Assembly: GCA_027482795.1 (NCBI GenBank)
Contig: JAIXVS010000263.1
Coordinates: 1 to 11,733, forward strand
Direction: 5' to 3'
Source: Rhodobacter sp.
GTDB lineage: Bacteria; Pseudomonadota; Alphaproteobacteria; Rhodobacterales; Rhodobacteraceae
Length of the DNA stretch: 11,733 bases
The notes under the pieces were generated by a model, which saw only the letters and a program-made list of their open reading frames with translations, had not been told where the DNA came from and searched no databases. The number at the start of each line of letters is the position of its first letter. The stretch's first letter is position 1. Both the position numbers and the translations under genes were made by a program. Below are positions 5,773 to 11,733 of this stretch, piece by piece.

Positions 5773-6425
5773 ATCCGAAAAATCGGCTGCATCAGGCGCG
5801 GGATTAGCGCGTTAAACCGCAAGGGCGCATCGGTGACGGCCAAGCAGATGCAATCCTCATCGCCCATGGCCACGGGGGTATGCTCGTCCGCCTCAGTTGC
5901 GATTTCAATATCGCCGCGCGCAAACTGCTGCGCTTCGTCGCGGAACGCGCCCTTTAGAACCAAGGTCAGTTCCATACCGCGATGGCCGTGGTCTGGCACG
6001 GCCTGACCCGCAGGGATGTGCAACAGGCGGGCCGACCCTTTGCCCTTGGTGGGCAAAATGGCCTGACGCACGCCCATGCCCAATTTGCGCCATTTGATCA
6101 CCGACAGATCGGTGCCAACATAATCTTGCAAAGGCGCGGGCAGCACGGGGTGCTTGGGTTTTTTCGGGGCAGCAATTGGCGCTGGCAGATCAAGGCGCGC
6201 CATAGCGCGGGCCAACGCATCATCAGACATCGGGGCCAGATCATCGCCCCCATCCAGATCCGAATCCAAAATCGCGCCGCCCATCGCCTCGTACGCGCCA
6301 AGGGCTGCGCGGCACTCATCGCACAGCGAAATATGGGTTGCCACAGCAAGGCTAAACGCCTCGGACAGGGTGCCAGCGGCATAGGACATCAATAAATCAT
6401 CGGTCAGGTGGTGCTTTATCGTCAT
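5769..6425 (-). CDS. chrR: ChrR anti-sigma factor, zinc-binding cupin type
   Basis: ChrR binds and inhibits the ECF sigma factor RpoE; singlet oxygen triggers its loss and releases RpoE. The 218-residue protein is close to the R. sphaeroides length (about 213). The N-terminal anti-sigma domain keeps all four known zinc ligands at the same numbers: H6, H31, C35 and C38 (HISLCDEC). The C-terminal cupin carries H146, H148, E152 and H182, matching the known H141/H143/E147/H177 set shifted by five. A linker (about 60-95) with a PAPIAAPKKPKHPVLP stretch joins the domains. It is cytoplasmic, with no membrane segment. It follows rpoE by 9 bases with an AGGCAAAG ribosome-binding site, so the two are one operon. 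It meets allA tail to tail with overlapping stops. Confidence 0.96.
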   Translation of the reverse strand: MTIKHHLTDDLLMSYAAGTLSEAFSLAVATHISLCDECRAALGAYEAMGGAILDSDLDGGDDLAPMSDDALARAMARLDLPAPIAAPKKPKHPVLPAPLQDYVGTDLSVIKWRKLGMGVRQAILPTKGKGSARLLHIPAGQAVPDHGHRGMELTLVLKGAFRDEAQQFARGDIEIATEADEHTPVAMGDEDCICLAVTDAPLRFNALIPRLMQPIFRI

Positions 6426-6434
6426 AATCTTTGC

Positions 6435-7031
6435 CTAATTCATATTCTGGCGCAGCCGCTCTAGGGCAAGGCGGATGCGCGATTTGATGGTTCCCAGCGG
6501 CAGCCCCGTTTGGGCGGCAATTTCGCTGTGTGACAGATCGCCGTAATAGGCGCGTTCAATCAGCGCGCGCTGCGGTTCTGGCAGGGTAGACAGGGCTGCG
6601 CCAAGGCGGCGGGTTTCCTCTGCGGCCTGATACATATCAGCCGCATCGGGTTCTTCGGTTGCGCCCCAATCCAGATCTTCGGGTTCGGGGCGGCGGGCGC
6701 GGCGAAAATAATCAATCCGCCGATTTCGGGCGATGGTGAAAATCCATGTCGACAGGCTGGCGCGGGCGGGGTCAAACTGCGCCGATTTGTGCCAGACCGT
6801 GACCATCACATCTTGGGCCAATTCTTCGGCCAAGGCGGCATCTGATCCTGATTTCATCAAGAACGCCTTCACACGGGGCGCGAAATGCTGAAAGACAATG
6901 CCATAAGCCGCGCGGTCGCCCTTATCACGCACCGCGAGCATTAGGCCTGCAAAATCGGGGCCTGCGCCCGTTTCCTGCCCCTTGGTCCCATTGCTAACCT
7001 TATTCGCCAAGTCCCAATACCCTTTGCCCAT
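6435..7031 (-). CDS. rpoE: ECF RNA polymerase sigma factor RpoE (singlet-oxygen response)
   Basis: This is the group IV sigma factor that directs RNA polymerase to singlet-oxygen response genes and is held inactive by ChrR. With the start used here it has 198 residues: region 2 around 28-112 (AEELAQDVMVTVWHK at 68-82, then STWIFTIARNRRIDYFRR) and region 4 around 146-195, with the helix-turn-helix SHSEIAAQTGLPLGTIKSR (167-185). The start is uncertain. The frame is open to 7184, with in-frame ATGs at 7115, 7052 and 7031. None has a strong ribosome-binding site, and family members usually begin shortly before region 2. The promoter candidate at 7121-7149 excludes 7184. A TTG start near 7010, preceded by AAAGGG, is also possible. 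Confidence 0.95.
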   Translation of the reverse strand: MGKGYWDLANKVSNGTKGQETGAGPDFAGLMLAVRDKGDRAAYGIVFQHFAPRVKAFLMKSGSDAALAEELAQDVMVTVWHKSAQFDPARASLSTWIFTIARNRRIDYFRRARRPEPEDLDWGATEEPDAADMYQAAEETRRLGAALSTLPEPQRALIERAYYGDLSHSEIAAQTGLPLGTIKSRIRLALERLRQNMN

Positions 7032-7120
7032 ACCAACAGCCGCCCGCAGCATGGGCTGCACGGGCGTCTTTCTAGGCGTATAGGCATCATGCCGATGGTC
7101 TGCGTCAAGTATCATGTCCA

Positions 7121-7149
7121 ATTTACGTGACACCTGTGCAACTGGATCA
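7121..7149 (-). promoter_or_regulatory. RpoE-type promoter for rpoE-chrR
   Basis: On the minus strand TGATCC (7149-7144) is followed after exactly 18 bases by TAAAT (7125-7121). The R. sphaeroides RpoE consensus, as I recall it, is TGATCC about 18 bases from TAAGA. The -35 matches fully and the -10 at three of five bases. Position and direction fit autoregulation of rpoE, with a predicted start of transcription near 7114. Confidence 0.7.
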
Positions 7150-7194
7150 CTGGCCGCGAGCACAAATGGGAAGATTTTTTGCAAATTTCACATC

Positions 7195-7223
7195 TGATCC
7201 AAGACAGCCCGCCCGCCGTATGA
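7195..7223 (+). promoter_or_regulatory. RpoE-type promoter for the FAD oxidoreductase operon
   Basis: TGATCC (7195-7200), 18 bases, then TATGA (7219-7223), four of five bases of TAAGA. The spacing is identical to the divergent rpoE site. The predicted transcript begins near 7230 and reaches the ATG at 7262 after about 32 bases, with AGGA at 7252-7255 as ribosome-binding site. This argues that the five-gene operon is a direct RpoE target. Confidence 0.78.
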
Positions 7224-7261
7224 TCTGTAACGCCCGCAGCAACAGTAAAATAGGACGATCC

Positions 7262-8554
7262 ATGCCTTTCGAAACACCTGCCCACCCGCCAAGACGTATC
7301 GCTGTTATTGGGGGGGGAATTTCGGGCATGTCAGCCGCGCATTTCTTGGCAAATGGCAATGCGGTGGTTCTGTTCGAAGGCGCGCCGCGTCTGGGCGGCC
7401 ATGCCCGCACCGTGCTGGCAGGCAAGCGTGGCGATCAGCCTGTGGACACGGGGTTTATCGTTTATAACCGCGTCAATTACCCACATTTGGTGGCCCTGTT
7501 TGAAAAGCTGGGCGTGCCCGTGGTGGAAAGCAATATGAGCTTTGGCCTGTCAGCGCGCGGCGGGGCGCTGGAATATGCGCTGCATAACCTAGACAGTCTT
7601 TTTGCCCAGCGCCGCAATATCCTGTCGCCCGCCTATCTGCGGATGCTGCGCGATATTTTGCATTTCAACAAAAACGCCGCCCAAACCCTGCGCCATGGCA
7701 TGACCATCGGCGGCCTTTTGGACGCTTTGGGCACGGGCCCCTATTTCCGCGATTATTATATCTTGCCGTTTTCGGGGGCGATCTGGTCAACCCCCACCAA
7801 GGGTATCTTGGATTTTCCTGCGGATGCTTTGGTGAAATTCTTTCAAAACCACCATTTGATGCAACTCTCTGGCCAGCACCAATGGTACACCGTGCAGGGC
7901 GGATCGATTCAGTATGTAACCCGCCTGCAAGCCGAACTTGCCCGCCAAGGCGTGGATATTCGCCTATCTGCCCCCGTGCAGGGCGTGCGCCGCGTGGATG
8001 GCGGCGTTCAGGTGCAGGCCAAGGGAGGCGCGTGGGAACAGTTTGACGATGTGGTCATGGCATCGCATTCTGACCAATCGCTTGCCATGCTGGCCGATGC
8101 CACGCCAGCCGAGCGCGCCGCACTTTCAGCAGTGCGGTATCAGCCGAACGAAATGGTGTTACATGCCGATGATCGCATGATGCCCAAATCGCGCAAATGC
8201 TGGGCAAGCTGGTCTTATGTGGAAGGTAACAATGGCCCGCAGGATAAGATTGATCTGACCTATTGGATGAACTCGCTGCAACCCATTCCAAAGGATGACC
8301 CGCTGTTTGTCACGCTGAACAGCACACAGTCCATTCGCCAAGACCTGATCTATGATCAGGAAACCTTTCATCACCCCGTCTATGATCTGGCCGCATTGGC
8401 GGCGCAGAAAACCATTGCCGCCGCCAATGGCACGGGGAACACGTGGTTTTGTGGGGCATGGATGAAGAACGGCTTTCACGAAGATGGTATCGCAAGCGCA
8501 TGGGATGTGGCACAGGCCATGGCCGAGCGTGATACAGCCCAGGTTGATGCATGA
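7262..8554 (+). CDS. COG2907 FAD-dependent oxidoreductase (RSP1091/UfaD-like)
   Basis: The 430-residue flavoprotein of the amine-oxidase/desaturase superfamily has an N-terminal dinucleotide fold IAVIGGGISGMSAAHF (13-28), the ribose-binding acid E39, GGHART (45-50), and a C-terminal FAD-closing segment WFCGAWMKNGFHEDGIASAWD (starting at 395). It occupies the position of RSP1091 in R. sphaeroides, reported (from memory) to be needed for singlet-oxygen-induced ChrR turnover. I believe it corresponds to UfaD, a desaturase acting on methylated acyl chains of phospholipids during furan fatty acid synthesis. The start at 7262 is chosen because it has AGGA upstream and lies 3' of the RpoE-type promoter; an in-frame ATG at 7127 lies upstream of that promoter. 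It overlaps the next gene by ATGA. Confidence 0.9.
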   Translation: MPFETPAHPPRRIAVIGGGISGMSAAHFLANGNAVVLFEGAPRLGGHARTVLAGKRGDQPVDTGFIVYNRVNYPHLVALFEKLGVPVVESNMSFGLSARGGALEYALHNLDSLFAQRRNILSPAYLRMLRDILHFNKNAAQTLRHGMTIGGLLDALGTGPYFRDYYILPFSGAIWSTPTKGILDFPADALVKFFQNHHLMQLSGQHQWYTVQGGSIQYVTRLQAELARQGVDIRLSAPVQGVRRVDGGVQVQAKGGAWEQFDDVVMASHSDQSLAMLADATPAERAALSAVRYQPNEMVLHADDRMMPKSRKCWASWSYVEGNNGPQDKIDLTYWMNSLQPIPKDDPLFVTLNSTQSIRQDLIYDQETFHHPVYDLAALAAQKTIAAANGTGNTWFCGAWMKNGFHEDGIASAWDVAQAMAERDTAQVDA

Positions 8555-9315
8555 CGACCTTTACCCCCCTGCATCTGCGCGGCCAAACCTATCACGGGCG
8601 CAAAGGTGCCATTGCCAATGCCTTTCGCTATGGCATTGATTACGTTCTGATAAACCCTGCAAGCGCGCCGCGCGGGCCATGGCTGTTTTCACGCAATCGC
8701 GGCAATGTCACATCGGTGCAAGACCGCGATCATGGCGGCGCGCCAAAGGCAGGCATGGGGCTGGCGTGGGTGCGCCAAGTGCTGGGGGCGCATGATTTGG
8801 CGGTTACGGGTGACATCCTTTTGCTGACCCAGCCGCGCGTTTTGGGCCATGTGTTCAACCCTGTATCATTCTGGCTGTGTTATGATGCGCAAGGCGGCTT
8901 GCGCGTTGTGATTGCCGAAGTGTCCAACACCTTTGGCGAGCGTCATTCTTATCTGTGCCACCGCGATGACCACGGCGCGATCACCCGCGAAGATCATGTG
9001 CGCGCCACGAAAATTTTCCACGTCTCGCCCTTTCAACCCGTGCAGGGCGGCTATGTGTTTCGCTTTGACATCAGCGATGCGAAAATCGGCATTTGGATTG
9101 ATTATAGCGCAGGCAAAGATGGCGGGCTGTTGGCCACGCTGACGGGGCATTTGGCCCCCCTGACCAGCCTTGGCATTTTGGGCATGATGCTGCGCCGCCC
9201 CTTTGGTGCGCGGCGGGTTGTGGCGCTGATCTATTGGCAGGCGCTAAGGCTAAAGCTGAAAGGCGCGCGGTATAACCCGCTGCCGCCCGCGCCCGAAACC
9301 GAGGTGTCCAAGTAA
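8551..9315 (+). CDS. DUF1365 protein (RSP1090-like)
   Basis: The 254-residue protein carries the DUF1365 hallmarks LLTQPRVLGHVFNPVSFWLC (91-110), EVSNTFGERHSYL (123-135) and KIFHVSPF (154-161). No signal peptide is evident. The C-terminal part (about 205-239) mixes a hydrophobic GILGMML with basic RRPFGARR and could sit on the membrane surface. DUF1365 genes habitually accompany COG2907 flavoproteins and cyclopropane-synthase-like methyltransferases in lipid-modifying clusters. The R. sphaeroides counterpart RSP1090 was reported to affect ChrR turnover, and I think it is the protein proposed to insert oxygen in furan fatty acids (UfaO), which needs confirmation. Histidines H15, H100, H132 and H157 lie in its conserved-looking blocks. 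Both ends overlap neighbours (ATGA and TAATG). Confidence 0.9.
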   Translation: MTTFTPLHLRGQTYHGRKGAIANAFRYGIDYVLINPASAPRGPWLFSRNRGNVTSVQDRDHGGAPKAGMGLAWVRQVLGAHDLAVTGDILLLTQPRVLGHVFNPVSFWLCYDAQGGLRVVIAEVSNTFGERHSYLCHRDDHGAITREDHVRATKIFHVSPFQPVQGGYVFRFDISDAKIGIWIDYSAGKDGGLLATLTGHLAPLTSLGILGMMLRRPFGARRVVALIYWQALRLKLKGARYNPLPPAPETEVSK

Positions 9316-10589
9316 TGCGCAGCCCATCTGCCATTGCGGGGCGCAGCCTTGTCCCTTGGCCGCTGTTTGCGGCGATGATCGCGGCGGCGGGGCTGCCGAT
9401 TTACATCCATGCGCCCAAGTTTTTTGTGGATGAATACGGCGTGTCATTGGCGGCACTGGGCGGTGTGCTGGCCCTGCTGCGGCTGATTGACGTGGTGCAA
9501 GACCCTGCGCTTGGCTGGCTGGCCGAAAGGTACCCCGCCCAGCGCTGGGTTATGGTGGCGGCGGCCTCGGCCCTGATGGCGGCGGCGATGCTGGGCCTAT
9601 TTGCCTATGCGCCGCCCATCGCGCCGCTGGCATGGTTTGCCATCACGCTGACAGTGCTGTTTTCGGCCTATTCCTTTCTAACAATCGTGTTCTACGCGCA
9701 AGGCGTTGGCCGCGCCGAGGCGCTGGGTGCAGGCGGCCATGTGCGGCTGGCGGGCTGGCGCGAGACGGGATCGTTGGTTGGGGTGTGTTTGGCGGCCACT
9801 GCGCCCACCCTGCTGGCCATGGGCTTTGCTGCGCCCTTTGCCGCATTCGCGGTTGGCTTTGCGGGGCTTGCGCTGATCGCAACGGTTGCCATGCGCGGCG
9901 AATGGGCGGCAACCGCTGCCGCCAGCACTGCGCAACCCAGCATTGCCGCCATGTTCCGCCCTGCCCTGCGTGACCCCATCGCGCGGAGCCTGCTGATTTT
10001 GGCACTGGTCAATGCCGCGCCTGTGGCCGTTACCTCTACCCTGTTCTTGTTCTTTGTCGAAAGCCGCCTTGGCCTGCCCGCCCTTGCTGGCGTGTATCTG
10101 CTGGCGTTTTTCTTGGCGGCCGCCCTAACCGCCCCGCTGTGGAGCCGCCTTGCCGCCCGTTATGGCGAACGGCGCGTCTTGCTGGCGGGGATGGTCTTGT
10201 CGATCGTATCCTTTCTGTGGGCTATCTCCTTGGGCGCGGGCGATGGCGCGGCTTTTGCTGTGATCTGCCTTGCCTCGGGCGCGGCCTTGGGCGCGGATAT
10301 GGTGCTGCTGCCAGCCCTATTTGCCCGCCGCATGGCCGCCCTTGGATCCGAGGCGGCAGGCTTTGGCCTGTGGTCTTTCGTCTCAAAACTCTCGTTGGCG
10401 CTTGCCGCTGCAACCTTGCTGCCTGCCCTGCAATGGGCGGGCTTTACGCCCAGCATCGCCAATTCGGACGGCGCATTATGGGCGCTGTCACTGGCCTATG
10501 CGGGCCTGCCTTGCGCGCTGAAACTGATCGCTTTGGCGATGCTGGCGCGCATGTCCCTTTCACCCAAACCCGAAGGATCACCTGTATGA
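9315..10589 (+). CDS. MFS transporter, GPH cation-symporter-like (RSP1089-like)
   Basis: The 424-residue inner-membrane protein has about twelve predicted transmembrane helices, at roughly 14-37, 44-62, 78-99, 104-131, 151-173, 174-193, 224-249, 254-279, 287-309, 310-336, 347-377 and 386-415. After helix 2 it reads RLIDVVQDPALGWLAERYP (56-74), the pattern of the glycoside-pentoside-hexuronide:cation symporter group (R-x-x-D-x-x-x-D-P-x-x-G). Sugar import is not suggested by the neighbours. In a lipid-modifying, stress-induced operon it more plausibly moves a lipid or lipid-derived molecule, but this is inference. It begins by one-base overlap (TAATG) with DUF1365 and ends by ATGA overlap with DUF3833. 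Confidence 0.88.
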   Translation: MRSPSAIAGRSLVPWPLFAAMIAAAGLPIYIHAPKFFVDEYGVSLAALGGVLALLRLIDVVQDPALGWLAERYPAQRWVMVAAASALMAAAMLGLFAYAPPIAPLAWFAITLTVLFSAYSFLTIVFYAQGVGRAEALGAGGHVRLAGWRETGSLVGVCLAATAPTLLAMGFAAPFAAFAVGFAGLALIATVAMRGEWAATAAASTAQPSIAAMFRPALRDPIARSLLILALVNAAPVAVTSTLFLFFVESRLGLPALAGVYLLAFFLAAALTAPLWSRLAARYGERRVLLAGMVLSIVSFLWAISLGAGDGAAFAVICLASGAALGADMVLLPALFARRMAALGSEAAGFGLWSFVSKLSLALAAATLLPALQWAGFTPSIANSDGALWALSLAYAGLPCALKLIALAMLARMSLSPKPEGSPV

Positions 10590-11173
10590 CCCCCTTCCTT
10601 TCCACTTTGCTGACGCTGCTTATCATCATCGCGGCTGCCCTTGCCCTGCGCCGTTATCTGGGTTTCTCCGCCCAAACCCCCGCCGATTATGCGGGCCTTA
10701 GCCCCCGCTTTGATGTGCGCCAGCAGCTGTCTGGCCCCATCGAATGCGAAGGGGTGATTTACGGCCCATTGGGGCGTGTGACATCGCGCTTCGTTGCACA
10801 AATGCACGGCACATGGGATGGCAATCATGGCGTTTTGCGCGAACATTTCAGCTATGATTCGGGCACCGAGCAGACCCGCGAATGGCGGCTGACTATAGAA
10901 GCCGATGGCAAGCTGCGCGCCGAGGCAGATGATGTGGTGGGCGCGGGTACGGGCGAAGTGGCTGGGCCCACGGTGTTTTTGAATTACAATATCAAGCTGC
11001 CTGCATCGGCGGGCGGGCATGTTTTGGCCGTGAAAGATTGGATGTATTTGACGCAGAACGGCACCATCATCAACCGCAGCCAATTCCGCAAATTCGGCTT
11101 TAAGGTGGCAGAATTGGTCGCCACCATGCGCCCCGCAGCGCAGGCCGAAACCCTGCTTGAGGCCGCTGAATGA
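10586..11173 (+). CDS. DUF3833 protein (RSP1088-like)
   Basis: The 195-residue protein begins with one hydrophobic segment (about 4-21, FLSTLLTLLIIIAAALAL), an uncleaved anchor or signal sequence with no lipobox cysteine. The remainder (about 35-185) looks beta-rich, with alternating segments such as GVIYGPLGRVTSRFVAQMHG and EWRLTIEADGKLRAEADD and the late block VKDWMYLTQNGTIINRSQF, consistent with DUF3833, a lipocalin-like family of unknown role. It is probably tethered to the inner membrane facing the periplasm, a fit for handling lipid intermediates, but no reaction can be assigned. AAGGA lies about 8 bases before the ATG at 10586. It overlaps both neighbours by ATGA. Confidence 0.87.
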   Translation: MTPFLSTLLTLLIIIAAALALRRYLGFSAQTPADYAGLSPRFDVRQQLSGPIECEGVIYGPLGRVTSRFVAQMHGTWDGNHGVLREHFSYDSGTEQTREWRLTIEADGKLRAEADDVVGAGTGEVAGPTVFLNYNIKLPASAGGHVLAVKDWMYLTQNGTIINRSQFRKFGFKVAELVATMRPAAQAETLLEAAE

Positions 11174-11733
11174 GCGCGGATTTTCAGGGTAAAACTTACT
11201 GGCTGGTCGGCGCATCCGAAGGGCTGGGGCTGGCGCTGGCGCAGCGCATGGCCCAAGCGGGGGCGAATGTGGTGATTTCTGCCCGAAATGCCGCCAAGCT
11301 GGACGAGGCCGCTGCCAGCATCCCCCGCGCCCGCGCTGTGGCGATGGACGTGGGCAGCAGCGAAAGCGTGACCGCCGCCGCCGCGCAAGTGGGCGCGATA
11401 GATGGGATGGTGTTTTTGGCAGGCATCTACACCCCCACAACCGCGCAAAACTGGACCCCCGCCGAGGTCGAGGCGATGTGCGATATCAACTTTACCGGCT
11501 GCGCCCGCGTGGTGGGGGCCGTGCTGCCTGCAATGGTGGCGCGGGATGCAGGCCATGTGGTGATTACAGGATCGCTGTCTGGCTTTCGCGGATTGCCAGG
11601 GGCGATTGGCTATGCGGCCAGCAAAGCAGGCATCATCGGCTTCACCAAGGCCATTGCCCAAGAGTTGGCGAGCCGAAATATCCGTGCAAATGCCATCGCT
11701 CCTGGCTTTATTGCCACCGAAATGACCGCCGCC
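11170..11733 (+). CDS. Short-chain dehydrogenase/reductase, 3'-truncated by window end (RSP1087-like)
   Basis: The first 188 codons are present; the classical SDR length of about 240-250 residues implies roughly 50-60 missing. The cofactor motif is GASEGLG (14-20), with N108 in the DINFTG segment and the catalytic triad S135, Y148 and K152 (GYAASKAG) at FabG-like spacing; the PGFIATEM loop (178-185) follows. R39 after strand 2 (ISARN) favours NADP(H). In R. sphaeroides the equivalent place is held by RSP1087, also an SDR in the RpoE regulon. Its substrate is unknown; a lipid ketone or aldehyde would suit the operon. The ATG overlaps the DUF3833 stop (ATGA). Confidence 0.93.
   Translation, partial: MSADFQGKTYWLVGASEGLGLALAQRMAQAGANVVISARNAAKLDEAAASIPRARAVAMDVGSSESVTAAAAQVGAIDGMVFLAGIYTPTTAQNWTPAEVEAMCDINFTGCARVVGAVLPAMVARDAGHVVITGSLSGFRGLPGAIGYAASKAGIIGFTKAIAQELASRNIRANAIAPGFIATEMTAA

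Noticed and set aside
5775..5786. CCGA-AAAA-TCGG as a bidirectional terminator between allA and chrR.
   Set aside because: The stem is only 4 bp, lies inside the chrR coding sequence, and has no T-run after it.
7085..7114. TGATAC-N18-ATGATG on the minus strand as a second RpoE-type promoter for rpoE.
   Set aside because: The -35 has a mismatch and the -10 is poor compared with the perfect TGATCC at 7149-7144. It also lies at or downstream of that promoter's predicted start.

Overview
The window looks like chromosomal DNA of an alphaproteobacterium of the Rhodobacteraceae (Rhodobacter/Roseobacter type). The base composition is GC-rich with GC-biased third codon positions. The rpoE-chrR pair with its divergent five-gene operon matches, gene for gene as I remember it, the RSP1092/1093 and RSP1091-RSP1087 locus of Rhodobacter (Cereibacter) sphaeroides. 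No mobile element, tRNA, rRNA or CRISPR array is visible.

Layout. (1) 1-1705, minus strand: phenylalanyl-tRNA synthetase genes pheS and pheT (only the first 26 codons of pheT). They are separated by an unusual gap of about 550 bp that carries a candidate 57-codon gene on the opposite strand and several inverted repeats. (2) 1764-2501, minus: a class I SAM-dependent methyltransferase of unknown substrate. (3) 2560-5772: a purine-catabolism block. uraH (minus) diverges from a tightly overlapped plus-strand operon: puuE-uraD fusion, (S)-ureidoglycine aminohydrolase, ureidoglycolate lyase. Together they cover 5-hydroxyisourate to allantoate and ureidoglycine to glyoxylate plus urea. Urate oxidation and allantoate amidohydrolase are not in the window. 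(4) 5769-7031, minus: chrR and rpoE, the zinc anti-sigma factor and ECF sigma factor of the singlet-oxygen response, with every known ChrR zinc ligand conserved. (5) 7262-11733, plus: five genes joined by 1- or 4-base overlaps: COG2907 FAD oxidoreductase, DUF1365, GPH-like MFS transporter, DUF3833, and a short-chain dehydrogenase cut by the window end.

The rpoE/FAD-oxidoreductase intergenic region holds two divergent TGATCC-N18 promoter candidates, one for each operon, so both units are probably switched on by RpoE when ChrR is lost. In R. sphaeroides this operon has been linked to singlet-oxygen-induced ChrR turnover and, in later work, to furan fatty acid synthesis on membrane phospholipids. 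The roles of its MFS, DUF3833 and SDR members are, to my knowledge, not assigned. This is the most system-like part of the window, but it is a variant of a known locus rather than something wholly new.
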